A stretch of 64,000 nucleotides of DNA from Silvibacterium dinghuense (lineage in GTDB: Bacteria; Acidobacteriota; Terriglobia; Terriglobales; Acidobacteriaceae): assembly GCF_004123295.1 (NCBI RefSeq), contig NZ_SDMK01000001.1, positions 992,001 through 1,056,000 on the forward strand, in the 5' to 3' direction. The translations under genes and the position numbers were made by a program. The notes under the pieces are model-generated. The model saw only the letters and a program-made list of their open reading frames with translations. It ran no database searches and was not told the DNA's origin. This document shows positions 51,772 through 61,163 of this stretch, one piece after another (the stretch's first letter is position 1; every line of letters starts with the position of its first letter).

Positions 51772-53961
51772 ATGAAACTACCCCGTCATCTTTGCCTCTT
51801 CGCCGCCTGCTGCACAGGCGCAGGCCTCATGTCTGCTTTCGCGCCTGCTCTCGCGCAAGATCAGCTGAAGCAGTCGCCCGAACAGTCCTCCTTCACCTTG
51901 AAGGTGACCAGCGATCTGGTCCTGACCAACGTGGTGGTGCGCGACAAGAAGACCGGCGACATCGTGCACGGCCTCACCAGCAAGGACTTCACCGTACTCG
52001 AGAATGGCAAGCCCCAGTCGATCGCCAGCTTCGACTTCGAAAGCGTGGACCAGGCCGCGCCGCTGAATGAGGCGACCATCAGCGGCAGCTCAGGCAAGAG
52101 CCTCTTCAACGCCAAGACCGGCGTAGCCAAGCCCGAAGAGCTGCGCAATCACCGCCTGATCGTGCTCTTCTTCGACCTCACCTCGATGCAGCCCGAAGAC
52201 ATCGAGCGCTCGGTCGAAGCCGCACGCGACTACATCAACAAGCAGATGGCTCCTGCCGATCTCGTCTCGGTCGTTTCTCTGGATACGAACCTCTCGCTCG
52301 ACCAGGACTTCACGCAGAACAAGCAGCTGCTGCTGAACGCCGTGAACAACTACGATCCCGGCGCAGGTCAGGGCTTCCAGCCTGGCGCAACCAGCACGAC
52401 AAACCAGGTGGAAGACACCACCGCCTTCACCGCCGACGAGAGCGAATACAACGACCTCAACACCGACCGCGAACTCTTTGCCATCTCCTCGATCGCAAAG
52501 TCGCTCGCGTATATCAACGAGAAGAAGTCGATGCTCTATTTCTCGGGCGGCATTCAGCGCGACGGCATCGAGAACCAGGCTTCGCTGCGTTCGGCCATCA
52601 ACTCTGCCGTACGCTCCAATCTCTCGATCTACAGCGTGGACACGCGCGGCCTGCAGGCCATCTCCCCGCTCGGCGACGCCTCCACCGGAAGCCTGCGCGG
52701 AACCAGCAGCTACAACGGCGCGGGTCTCCAGAACAATATGGACTCGAACTACAACACGCAGGAAGTCATGGCGACGCTCTCGTCGGACACCGGCGGCAAG
52801 GCCTTCTTCGATTCGAACGATTTCTCCCCGGCCTTCGAGCGTGTGCAGCGCGACACCTCGGCCTACTATGTCATCGGCTTCCGCTCCACCGACACGCGCA
52901 AGGATGGCCGCTATCGCCGCCTGACCATCAAGGTGAACCGGCCCGATGTGAAGCTCGAATATCGCCCCGGCTACTACGCGCCGGCGGACTTCCTGCACTC
53001 GAACCGCGAAGACCGCGAACGGCAGCTCGAAGACGAGCTGGCCAGCGACCTGCCCGCGACCGACGTCGCCGTCTATCTGCAGGCGCTCTACTTCCGCACC
53101 GACGAGACACACTACTTCGTGCCGGTCTCCCTCGTCGTACCCGGCTCGCAGATCCCCTTTGTCAAAGGCGGCGACAAGGACAAGGCCACGCTCGACATCA
53201 TTGGCGAAGTGAAGGAAGCCTCCGGCCGCTCCATCGGCCAGGCGCGCCAGACAGTGAAGCTCTCGATCGACCAGGCGCAGCAGGTGCGGCAGAAGAACGT
53301 CCAGTATTCGACGGGCTTCACGCTGCCCATCGGCAAATATCACCTCAAGTTTGTCGTGCGCGAGAACGAAACCGGCCGCATGGGCTCCTTCGAGGCCGAC
53401 ATCCAGGTCCCCGACCAGCGCAGGATTCCCTTGAAGATGAGCTCGGTGGTGCTGGCCAGCCAGATGATCCCCGCGCCGAAGAACAGCGATAATCCGCTCG
53501 ACCGCGACGGCCAGCAGCTGGTGCCGAACCTGCCGCATGTCTTCCGCCAGGACCAGCACCTCTACTTCCTCTATGAGGTGTACGCGCCCTCGCATGTCGG
53601 CACGGCCAGCAGCGATCCCAAGGCCGCGAAGGAAGCCGAGAAGAATCCCAAGGCTCCGGTCAAAGTGCTGACGAGCATCGAATTTCTGAAGGATGGCGCG
53701 AAGAGCTTCGAGACGCCTCTGGTCGAAGCCAGCAGCGTCAACGTGCCCAATCGCGACGCCGTGGCCTTCCAGTTCGACGTACCGCTGAATGGCTTGAAGC
53801 CTGGGCTCTATACCTGCCAGGTCAACGTCATCGATGATGCCGGAGGCAGCTTCAGCTTCCCGCGCACGGCCGTGCTGATCCGCGAGCCCGCACCGGCTCC
53901 CACGACACCGGCAGCACCGGCACAGGGAGGCACTCCAACGCCATCCTCGCCCGGAAATTAA
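51772..53961 (+). CDS. VWFA-related acidobacterial-domain exported protein
   Basis: 729 aa. A signal peptide (to about ALA-QDQ) precedes 'LVLTNVVVRDKKTGDIVHGL' with 'SKDFTVLENGKPQSI', the hallmark of the acidobacterial VWFA-related family. A von Willebrand A-like domain follows ('RLIVLFFDLTSMQPEDIERS', 'LYFSGGIQRDGIENQASL', 'SIYSVDTRGLQ'). The C-terminal half has beta domains. Pro/Ala/Thr tail. The family is abundant in acidobacteria with no proven role; cell-surface adhesion is an inference. It starts 16 bases after the receptor gene. Confidence 0.9.
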   Translation: MKLPRHLCLFAACCTGAGLMSAFAPALAQDQLKQSPEQSSFTLKVTSDLVLTNVVVRDKKTGDIVHGLTSKDFTVLENGKPQSIASFDFESVDQAAPLNEATISGSSGKSLFNAKTGVAKPEELRNHRLIVLFFDLTSMQPEDIERSVEAARDYINKQMAPADLVSVVSLDTNLSLDQDFTQNKQLLLNAVNNYDPGAGQGFQPGATSTTNQVEDTTAFTADESEYNDLNTDRELFAISSIAKSLAYINEKKSMLYFSGGIQRDGIENQASLRSAINSAVRSNLSIYSVDTRGLQAISPLGDASTGSLRGTSSYNGAGLQNNMDSNYNTQEVMATLSSDTGGKAFFDSNDFSPAFERVQRDTSAYYVIGFRSTDTRKDGRYRRLTIKVNRPDVKLEYRPGYYAPADFLHSNREDRERQLEDELASDLPATDVAVYLQALYFRTDETHYFVPVSLVVPGSQIPFVKGGDKDKATLDIIGEVKEASGRSIGQARQTVKLSIDQAQQVRQKNVQYSTGFTLPIGKYHLKFVVRENETGRMGSFEADIQVPDQRRIPLKMSSVVLASQMIPAPKNSDNPLDRDGQQLVPNLPHVFRQDQHLYFLYEVYAPSHVGTASSDPKAAKEAEKNPKAPVKVLTSIEFLKDGAKSFETPLVEASSVNVPNRDAVAFQFDVPLNGLKPGLYTCQVNVIDDAGGSFSFPRTAVLIREPAPAPTTPAAPAQGGTPTPSSPGN

Positions 53962-53972
53962 GACACAGAGCA

Positions 53973-54012
53973 AGTCACTCAACAGTGACTCCCGCCGCAG
54001 TGTAGAGTGACT
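53973..54012 (+). promoter_or_regulatory. Heptamer repeats upstream of GH5 gene
   Basis: AGTCACT-CAAC-AGTGACT (53973-53990) is a perfect 7-bp hairpin, and AGTGACT recurs at 54006-54012, just before the ribosome site GGCGGAGG. Possible operator or weak terminator. Confidence 0.35.
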
Positions 54013-54028
54013 GGCGGAGGACATTGCT

Positions 54029-55279
54029 GTGACTTGCTTTCGCTCTTTGCTGCACCGTGCGTCGGTGCTCTCTGCCTCAGCCCTGATCGGACTCTCTCTT
54101 CTCACCGCGCCCCGGCACGCACAGGCCGCAGACAGCGGCTTCGCGCACACCAGCGGACAGCAAATTGTGGACGGCAACGGCCAGCCGCTCTATCTGCGCG
54201 GCATCAACCTCGGCAACTGGTTTGAAACCGAAGGCTACATGTTCCACTTCGAACATGGCCCGCAGTCCACGCGTGAAATTGAAGCACTGACCAACGAGCT
54301 GCTCGGGCCCGATGCCTCGGCTCGCTTCTGGCACGAGTGGCGCGAGAAGTACATCACCCGCGACGACATCGCCTATCTGCATCAGATCGGCCTGAACTCG
54401 ATCCGCATCCCCATCGATTACCGCTATTTCACTCCCGGCAATGACGAGGGATTTCGCCTTCTGGACCGCGTCATCGGCTGGGCGGGTGAAAACCACATCT
54501 ACGTGGTCATCGACATGCACGCCGCGCCCTGCGGACAGACCGGCACGAACATCGACAACAGCTGGGGCTACCCCTGGCTCTACGACAGCGAGGAGTGCCA
54601 GCGGCAGACCGTCGAAATCTGGACGCGCATCGCCGCCCATTACACAAACAACAAGACCGTGCTCGGCTACGACCTGCTGAACGAACCCGTGCCGCACTAT
54701 CCCTCGCTGCAGAAGTACAACGACAAGCTCGAGCCGGTCTACAAAAAGATCGTCGCCGGCATCCGCACCGTGGATAAGCATCACATCGTCATCCTGGGCG
54801 GCGCGCAGTGGGATACGAACTTCAAAGTCTTCGGGCCGCCCTTCGATACGAACACCGTCTACCAGCTGCACAAATACTGGATGGACCCGGTGCAGGCCTC
54901 CATCCAGACCTACGTCGATTTCTCGAAGCAATACAACGTGCCGGTGTGGCTCGGCGAATCAGGCGAGAATAACGACGCATGGATCGGCAAATTCGTAACC
55001 GTGCTGGAGCAGAATCACATCGGATGGGCCTTCTGGACGTACAAGAAGATCGATACCACCTCCTCGATCGTCTCCGCGCCCAAGCCCCGCTACTGGGACG
55101 AGATCGTCGCCTACTCGCAGCTTCCCGAGGGAACCGGCAACGCCGAGAAGCGCATCGGCGCGCGGCCGCCCCAGGACCACATCCAGGCCGCATTCGATGA
55201 CCTGCTGAAGAACGTCGAGTTTGCGAACTGCGTGAAGAATCCCGGCTACATCCAGGCGCTGGGGCTGAAAGAGCAGTAG
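54029..55279 (+). CDS. GH5-family glycoside hydrolase (cellulase/exoglucanase-like)
   Basis: 416 aa, start GTG 54029. A signal peptide (cleavage near AQA-ADS) is followed by a TIM barrel: 'LYLRGINLGNWFETEGYMF', 'GLNSIRIPIDYRYF', 'VVIDMHAAPCGQTG', acid/base Glu in 'LGYDLLNEPVP' (about residue 220), and nucleophile Glu in 'PVWLGESGENND' (about 310). 'GWAFWTYKKID' closes the site. It acts on beta-linked glucans outside the cytoplasm. It lies 67 bases after the VWFA gene. Confidence 0.93.
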   Translation: MTCFRSLLHRASVLSASALIGLSLLTAPRHAQAADSGFAHTSGQQIVDGNGQPLYLRGINLGNWFETEGYMFHFEHGPQSTREIEALTNELLGPDASARFWHEWREKYITRDDIAYLHQIGLNSIRIPIDYRYFTPGNDEGFRLLDRVIGWAGENHIYVVIDMHAAPCGQTGTNIDNSWGYPWLYDSEECQRQTVEIWTRIAAHYTNNKTVLGYDLLNEPVPHYPSLQKYNDKLEPVYKKIVAGIRTVDKHHIVILGGAQWDTNFKVFGPPFDTNTVYQLHKYWMDPVQASIQTYVDFSKQYNVPVWLGESGENNDAWIGKFVTVLEQNHIGWAFWTYKKIDTTSSIVSAPKPRYWDEIVAYSQLPEGTGNAEKRIGARPPQDHIQAAFDDLLKNVEFANCVKNPGYIQALGLKEQ

Positions 55280-55282
55280 CCA

Positions 55283-55489
<207 letters not shown>

Positions 55490-55520
55490 TCAAGCATGAA
55501 GTCGGCTTGAGTGGGGTCGG

Positions 55521-55557
55521 GTGCCCCACCCATGACCCTCGGTTGGTCATGGGTGGG
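55521..55557. repeat. B/C-type hairpin spanning the lhr stop codon
   Basis: GTGC is followed by a 13-bp perfect stem CCCACCCATGACC/GGTCATGGGTGGG (55525-55537 with 55545-55557) and a 7-base loop. The right arm contains the lhr stop (55549-55547) and its last codons, which encode THP. Confidence 0.8.
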
Positions 55558-58500
55558 TCTCAAGAAAACCCAGGGCAGGAGAGGAAAACAGGCTCACCGT
55601 CGTCGGCGCATCTGTCTCTTCTTTCTCTTCCGCAAACGGCCATGTCACCGTCCGGCCCGGAATCGCGGCCGGACGCTCGCCCGGAATCACAATATCGATC
55701 AGGTTCATCGGATCTGCCGCAGCGTAAGTGATCGCTGCCTGAGCCTGCGGCCTGCGCCGCACCTCGCGCAGCATCTCCAGCGCCTCGGGCAGCGCGAACT
55801 GCTCTCCGCCAAAGCCGGAGACAAAGCGCCCGCCGCGCACGGTCCCGCGTGCTTCCATCCTGCGATACATGCCGACCAGGTCACGCCAGCGCGGCATCGA
55901 CGTTTCCCGTGTCAGCAGATCGCGGAAGATCACACCGTAACGCCGCAGCAGCGTCATGCAGGCAGACTCCAGCTCGCTCTCCCACCGCTTGGCAGCTTCG
56001 CCAAGACTTTCGTCGACGAGCGGAGCCTGCGCCAGCATGCTCCAGCGCCCCGCGGCCTTGCGATTCTGCGCCGCAGGCCGCACCCGCGCAGGTGCGGTAA
56101 AAATTTGCTTCCGCCGAGGGTCCACAAGCTGGCGCAGGCTGTCGAACCCATCGGCCGTCACCAGCCCCGCAGCAACCAGTTCCCACAGCGCCAGCGCCGT
56201 CTCCTCACCCGGAGCGCCAGAGAGCCGCGCCAGCTCTGCAGGAAACATCGCTCCGCGCTCCGCGAGGCAGGAGCGCAGCCGGTTCGCCAGAGAACTCAGG
56301 CATGCCTCCAGATTCGCCCCGGGAATTTGTCGCTGTTGCAGGCACAAATCCATCCACAGCGCCTCTTCGCGCAGAAAAAAGGTGATCGGCGCCATGCCCG
56401 TAGGCACGATACGCCGCGGCCCTCCACCTTCGACCGTTGCAAATGCCGGATGCGGCGAGATGCGCCCCCATCCGACCACGCCGGTAAGCGTCAGAGCATC
56501 GAGCCAGCGCGGATCGTAATTCGCTACGCGCTGCGGCAAGATCGACCGCTCCCACTCGACGGCTGGCGCCTCGAATCCCTCGAGCCCGCGAATCGCCTCC
56601 AGCAACCCCTGCTCGCCCGAGAGCTGTCGCTGCGGCCCAAGATGCTGCCAGTCCAGAGCAAAGCGCATGTACACCGCCGGCGTCACCGGCTCGACCTGCT
56701 TGCGCAAGGCATGCAGGGTTCGCTTGTGAATCCGCTGCAACAGCCGCCGCTCGCACCACTCGACGTCTTCCTCCGCGATCGGCTCAGCAGAAGGCGGATG
56801 ATCGAAGCACCCGCGCAGCATCGTGCCCGACGCCTCGAGCAGCAGCATCTGCTTCCAGATCTCGGATGCCGCAACGCCCAGCCGCTCGCCGAGCGAGCGC
56901 GAGGTCACCGGCCCAAGAATCGCCATCCATCCCTGCATCGCCTTGCGCAGAACCTCGTCGGCGCCGGCAATGTTCGCCGGCAGCGCAATGAATTGCTTAT
57001 CATATGCAGCATCCGGCCATAGCAGCTTCAGCTCAGCCAGCCGCTCGGCGGCGGCAATATACCTGCGCCCACCCGCGAACAAAAACCCGGCGCGGCGACT
57101 GCGCTCCAGCGACGCGAAGAACGGCCCCCAATGCTGCGTGCGCGGATCGTCCATCATCGCCTGCGGCACTATCACCAGTGAACACAGCAGGTCATGCAGC
57201 TCGTGTTCGTCGCGCGGATCGGGCCATACCTGCGCGCGCACCTCCTCGATCGCCGCCGGCGAAAGCCGTCCCGCCTCGCCCAGCGCCTGGTCGGGCAGCA
57301 GGCCGCGCATGGCCACGGCGCGCGCGCGCCGCTCCTCGAGCCCCGCCTCATCGAGAAAGGCATTGGGATGCGCGTTGACCAGCTCATGCGCGAAGACCGA
57401 AGGCGTCGTCGTGTCGATGGCCACGCAACGGATCGCGCCCGAGTCCATCGCGGCGAGAATCTTCGTCAGCCCCTCCAGGTCCATCGCCTCCTGCAGCACA
57501 TCCCGCATGACTTCTCGAACGAGCGGATGATCCGGGATCTGGATATCGCCCTCGATGTTCTCAAAGCACGCCGCAGCCTGCGGAAAAACACTGGCCAGCA
57601 GATCGTCGGAGCGCGTGCGCATGATCTGCGGAGGAACTTTCTTGCCCTTCTGGAAGCGCAGCAGCTGCAGGCTCCGGCACGCATCCCAGCGCCAGCGCGA
57701 CTTGAAGATTGGTGAAGCCAGCGAGGCCTGCTCGAGCAGTTCCTTCACCGTCAGCGTGGTCAGGAACTGGAAGACATCGCTCAGCGGAAAGCTGTGCTGC
57801 TCGGCCAGCGAGATGTTGAGCCCGTTGTCCGTAGCCGCGGCCTGCAGCTCAAAATTGAACCCGCGGCAGAAACGCTTGCGCAGCGCCAATCCCCACGCCT
57901 TGTTGATGCGGCCGCCGAAGGGCGCATGCAAGATGAGCTGCATGCCGCCGCCCTCATCGAAGAACCGTTCTGCAACAACCGTGGTTACAGATGGAATGGT
58001 GCCCAGCACCGCGCGCCCGGCAGCCACATAACCGATCATCTGCTCGGCAGCCGAATCGTTCACCGCGCAGGCATCCTTCAACCACGCCGCCGTTGCCGCC
58101 ACTTCCTCATGCGACTGGCTGATGAACCCCGGCTCGACTGTAGGCGTGCGCTCAGCGATCTCGCAGCGCAGCGCGGAGACAAACTGCGACAGCTCCCAGG
58201 TTCGCAACGGCGCTTCGCCCGTCCAGAAAGGCAGGCTCGGCGGCTGCCCATGCGCATCTTCCACATGCACATGCCCGCTCGACTCGATGCGCTGAATGCG
58301 CCAGCTCGTATTGCCCAGCAGGATCACATCGCCCGGCGACGAATCCACCGCGAAGTGCTCGTCGAGCGTGGCAATCTGCACGCCCTCCGGCTGCATGATG
58401 ACATGAAACAGCGGCAGATCCGGAATCGTACCGCCATTCGTGACAGCAGTGATGCGCGCCCCGCGCCGCGCCTGAATCTGCCCATGTACGCGATCACGAA

Positions 58501-60007
58501 GCAAATACGAACCATAGCGGCCGCGGCTGGACTCGATGCCTTCACTCAGCAGGCAGAGCGCCTCGTCGAACTCGTCCCACGTCAGTGCTCGATACGGCTG
58601 CGCACGGCGGAAGAGCTCGAAGAGACGCTGCTCCTCCCACGGCTCCGCTGCGCAGGACGCGACGATCTGCTGCATCAGCACATCCACCGGCTTCTGCGGA
58701 ATCTCCAGCCGATCGAGCAGGCCGCTGCGCATGGCGCGGATCAGAGCAGCTGTCTCGATCAGGTCATCGCGCGTGGTCACGAAGAAGCGTCCCTTCGGCG
58801 TCGCACCGCGCCAGTGGCCCGCGCGTCCCACACGCTGCATGGCCACGCCGATAGCGCGCGGCGTGCTGATCTGGCAAACCAGATCGACGCTGCCGATATC
58901 GATGCCCAGCTCCAGCGAAGCCGTCGCCACCAGCACGCGAATCTCGCCATCCTTCAGGCGCCGCTCGCTCTCCAGCCGCAGCGCACGCGAAAGGCTGCCA
59001 TGGTGCGCGGCTACGTTCTCCGTACCGATCAGTTCCCCCAGCGCAAAAGCCAGCCGCTCCGCCATGCGACGCGTGTTCACAAAGACCAGCGTCGAACGAT
59101 GCTCGGCCGCAAGTTCGACGATCCGCGCATGGATGCTCTCCCACACCGCCGTCGTCGCCACCGAGCCCAGCTCTTCATTCGGAATCTCGATGCCGAGATC
59201 GAGCCCGCGCCGCTGCCCGGCCTGCACAATCTCAACCTCACCACCACGCGCGCCGCCGAGAAAATCCGCCACCAGCTCGATTGGATTCTGCGTAGCCGAG
59301 AGCCCGATCCGCTGCGGCGCCTCATGGCCCCCATTGACATATCCACAGACGAAATCGCCGGGCGCGAGCGGATTTTCTCCACGCACCAGCGCATCCAGCC
59401 TCTCCAGCGACAGCGACAGGTGCGAACCGCGTTTGTCATCGGCCACCGCATGGATTTCATCCACGATCACGGTGCGCACGCGGCGCAGGTTCTGCCGGCT
59501 CTTCTCCGAGGTCAGCAGGATATAGAGCGACTCCGGCGTGGTCACGAGAATGTGCGGCGGCTGCTTGAGCATGGCGCGGCGCTCGGCCGGCAGCGAGTCG
59601 CCGGTGCGCACAGCGGCAAGAATCGGCGGACAAAGATAGCCGCGAGCCATTGCCAGCTCCTGAATCTCACGCAACGGCGCTTGCAGGTTCTTCTGCACAT
59701 CATTCGAGAGCGCCTTGAGCGGCGAAACGTAAACCACCTGCGTGGCCGCATCCAGGCGTCCCTCGATAGCCTGGCGCAGCAGCGCATCAATCGCAATCAG
59801 AAACGCAGCCAGCGTCTTGCCGCTGCCCGTAGGCGCGGAGATGAGCACCGGCTTTCCCGCAAGGATATGCGGCCAGCCCTCTTCCTGCGGCTCCGTAGGC
59901 GTGCCGAAGCGGCGCACGAACCACTCCTGCACCACCGGGTGCGCCCAGCGCAGGCTCGCAGGCACAGCCGCGGAATCGAGCGAGGAAGGCAGCGCGGAGG
60001 ACAGCAT
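55547..60007 (-). CDS. lhr: Large ATP-dependent helicase Lhr
   Basis: 1486 aa. Helicase core at the N-terminus: Walker A 'APTGSGKT' (58-65), 'VSPLKALSNDV', DEIH box (183-186), 'VATASLELGIDIGSVDLVCQ' and 'RVGRAGHWRGATPKGRFF'. Then a winged-helix region, the DEAD/H-associated domain ('LHAPFGGRINKAWGLALRKR') and a long Lhr C-terminal domain. Bacterial Lhr proteins unwind RNA-DNA hybrids, and the C-terminal part of the E. coli form is a uracil glycosylase. A -10-like box six bases before ATG 60007 suggests a leaderless transcript. Confidence 0.95.
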   Translation of the reverse strand: MLSSALPSSLDSAAVPASLRWAHPVVQEWFVRRFGTPTEPQEEGWPHILAGKPVLISAPTGSGKTLAAFLIAIDALLRQAIEGRLDAATQVVYVSPLKALSNDVQKNLQAPLREIQELAMARGYLCPPILAAVRTGDSLPAERRAMLKQPPHILVTTPESLYILLTSEKSRQNLRRVRTVIVDEIHAVADDKRGSHLSLSLERLDALVRGENPLAPGDFVCGYVNGGHEAPQRIGLSATQNPIELVADFLGGARGGEVEIVQAGQRRGLDLGIEIPNEELGSVATTAVWESIHARIVELAAEHRSTLVFVNTRRMAERLAFALGELIGTENVAAHHGSLSRALRLESERRLKDGEIRVLVATASLELGIDIGSVDLVCQISTPRAIGVAMQRVGRAGHWRGATPKGRFFVTTRDDLIETAALIRAMRSGLLDRLEIPQKPVDVLMQQIVASCAAEPWEEQRLFELFRRAQPYRALTWDEFDEALCLLSEGIESSRGRYGSYLLRDRVHGQIQARRGARITAVTNGGTIPDLPLFHVIMQPEGVQIATLDEHFAVDSSPGDVILLGNTSWRIQRIESSGHVHVEDAHGQPPSLPFWTGEAPLRTWELSQFVSALRCEIAERTPTVEPGFISQSHEEVAATAAWLKDACAVNDSAAEQMIGYVAAGRAVLGTIPSVTTVVAERFFDEGGGMQLILHAPFGGRINKAWGLALRKRFCRGFNFELQAAATDNGLNISLAEQHSFPLSDVFQFLTTLTVKELLEQASLASPIFKSRWRWDACRSLQLLRFQKGKKVPPQIMRTRSDDLLASVFPQAAACFENIEGDIQIPDHPLVREVMRDVLQEAMDLEGLTKILAAMDSGAIRCVAIDTTTPSVFAHELVNAHPNAFLDEAGLEERRARAVAMRGLLPDQALGEAGRLSPAAIEEVRAQVWPDPRDEHELHDLLCSLVIVPQAMMDDPRTQHWGPFFASLERSRRAGFLFAGGRRYIAAAERLAELKLLWPDAAYDKQFIALPANIAGADEVLRKAMQGWMAILGPVTSRSLGERLGVAASEIWKQMLLLEASGTMLRGCFDHPPSAEPIAEEDVEWCERRLLQRIHKRTLHALRKQVEPVTPAVYMRFALDWQHLGPQRQLSGEQGLLEAIRGLEGFEAPAVEWERSILPQRVANYDPRWLDALTLTGVVGWGRISPHPAFATVEGGGPRRIVPTGMAPITFFLREEALWMDLCLQQRQIPGANLEACLSSLANRLRSCLAERGAMFPAELARLSGAPGEETALALWELVAAGLVTADGFDSLRQLVDPRRKQIFTAPARVRPAAQNRKAAGRWSMLAQAPLVDESLGEAAKRWESELESACMTLLRRYGVIFRDLLTRETSMPRWRDLVGMYRRMEARGTVRGGRFVSGFGGEQFALPEALEMLREVRRRPQAQAAITYAAADPMNLIDIVIPGERPAAIPGRTVTWPFAEEKEETDAPTTVSLFSSPALGFLETHP

Positions 60008-60013
60008 GCGCCT

Positions 60014-60019
60014 ATTCTA
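60014..60019 (-). promoter_or_regulatory. Putative -10 box for leaderless lhr
   Basis: On the reverse strand TAGAAT lies six bases before ATG 60007, with no room for a Shine-Dalgarno. Confidence 0.45.
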
Positions 60020-60173
60020 GCCCGATTTTCGTCTCCTCTTCGCCCTCAATCACTTAGCTACTCCTAGCAACCGAAGCACCTCCGGTCCTGACGAAATCTT
60101 TAGAAAGCATTTCAGAAGCCTTTACGGGCACGCGTTTTGAATCAGAGGTGCCGGAATCTCCGGCGGAGGATGT

Positions 60174-60407
60174 ATGAGTAGCTTCCGTACCTGCCGTCCG
60201 CTTCTTGTTGATGCCACACAGTGCCACGCCGACCAGACCATCACAACGGATATGGGCTTCCGCCATGTGCGCCGCGGCGAGTGGATCATCAAAGGCGAAG
60301 ATGGCGAGTGCTATGTCGTGGATGACGCCTTCTTCCAACGCACCTTCCTTCCCCTCCAGACCTATCCCTGGGAGACAACCGAAGAGAGCCGCAACTACGG
60401 AAGCTAA
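60174..60407 (+). CDS. Small conserved hypothetical protein
   Basis: 77 aa. GGCGGAGGA sits five bases before ATG 60174. The centre reads 'HVRRGEWIIKGEDGECYVVD' followed by 'DAFFQRTFLPL', a compact beta-type domain resembling the 'PGDWIVxGxxGExYPVxxDxFExTY' module of small phage- and genome-encoded proteins. No known activity. It is divergent from lhr across a 166-base spacer. Confidence 0.75.
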   Translation: MSSFRTCRPLLVDATQCHADQTITTDMGFRHVRRGEWIIKGEDGECYVVDDAFFQRTFLPLQTYPWETTEESRNYGS

Positions 60408-60416
60408 AAGGATGTT

Positions 60417-60450
60417 GTCATTCCGAGCGAGCGAAGCGAGTCGAGAAACC
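60417..60450 (+). repeat. A-like module
   Basis: GTCATTCCGAGCGAGCGAAG followed by CGAGTCGAGAAACC resembles the start of the A module. It lies between the 77-aa gene and kdsC. Confidence 0.5.
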
Positions 60451-60498
60451 CGCCGTTCCTCTTCACGCAATGCAGCCTCAGGCCATGCGACGAGCACG

Positions 60499-60504
60499 TA
60501 AAAT
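60499..60504 (+). promoter_or_regulatory. Putative -10 box for leaderless kdsC
   Basis: TAAAAT, eight bases before ATG 60513, and no Shine-Dalgarno. Confidence 0.45.
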
Positions 60505-60512
60505 GCGGATAT

Positions 60513-61163
60513 ATGCCCGCATCCGCAACACTGAGCGCGGAAGACCGCGCCCGCCGCATCCGCCTGCTGCTTTTCGATGTGGACGGCGTCCTCACCGACG
60601 GCGGCATCTGGCTCTTTCCCGCGCCTGAAGCCGCACTCTCCACCGCTGAACACGCCGAGTCTCTTGCCGACAAAGGCGGCTTCGCCTTCGCCTCGGGCTC
60701 CATGATCGAAGCCAAGGGCTTCAACGCCCATGACGGCTCCGGCGTCTCGCTCGCCCGCCTCGCCGGCATCCGCGTAGGCATCGTCACCAAGCGCGTCTCG
60801 GAGGCGGTGTCTCTGCGCGCGCGCGATATGCGCGTCGACCACGTCTACATGGGGCAGGCCCACAAGATGCAGGCCGTCGAAGAGATGATGGAGAAGGATG
60901 GCGTCACACTCGAAGAGATCGCATACGTCGGCGATGACATCATCGATCTGCCCGTCATGCGCGTCTGCGGCCTGGCGATTGCCGTCGCCAGCGCCCGTCC
61001 GCAGGTGAAGGCTGCTGCGCACTGGGTTGCGCCCAGCCCCGGCGGACACGGCGCAGGACGCGATGCCGTCGAGTTCATCCTCGAGGCAAAAGGCGTGCTC
61101 GACGAGACCATCGAGCGCTATATTGAGGAACGCAGCCCCGGCGCAGGGCACTTCCAGCCATGA
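60513..61163 (+). CDS. kdsC: 3-deoxy-D-manno-octulosonate 8-phosphate phosphatase
   Basis: 216 aa HAD-family enzyme making Kdo for LPS. The nucleophile is D22 in 'LLLFDVDGVLTDGGI' (D24 general acid). 'GIVTKRVSEAVSLRARDM' has Lys where GIITGR is usual. The metal loop is 'EIAYVGDDIIDLPVMR'. About 30 residues (around 33-62) are inserted between the DVDGVLTDG motif and 'IEAKGFNAHDG', more than in usual KdsC (about 170-190 aa). The stop overlaps the first glycosyltransferase start (ATGA). Confidence 0.88.
   Translation: MPASATLSAEDRARRIRLLLFDVDGVLTDGGIWLFPAPEAALSTAEHAESLADKGGFAFASGSMIEAKGFNAHDGSGVSLARLAGIRVGIVTKRVSEAVSLRARDMRVDHVYMGQAHKMQAVEEMMEKDGVTLEEIAYVGDDIIDLPVMRVCGLAIAVASARPQVKAAAHWVAPSPGGHGAGRDAVEFILEAKGVLDETIERYIEERSPGAGHFQP

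Noticed and set aside
52090-54177. 695-residue reverse open frame opposite the VWFA gene
   Set aside because: Antisense shadow; the forward gene has a signal peptide and family motifs.
57794-60067. 757-residue open frame opposite lhr
   Set aside because: Antisense to the helicase core; no recognisable domain and strongly biased composition.
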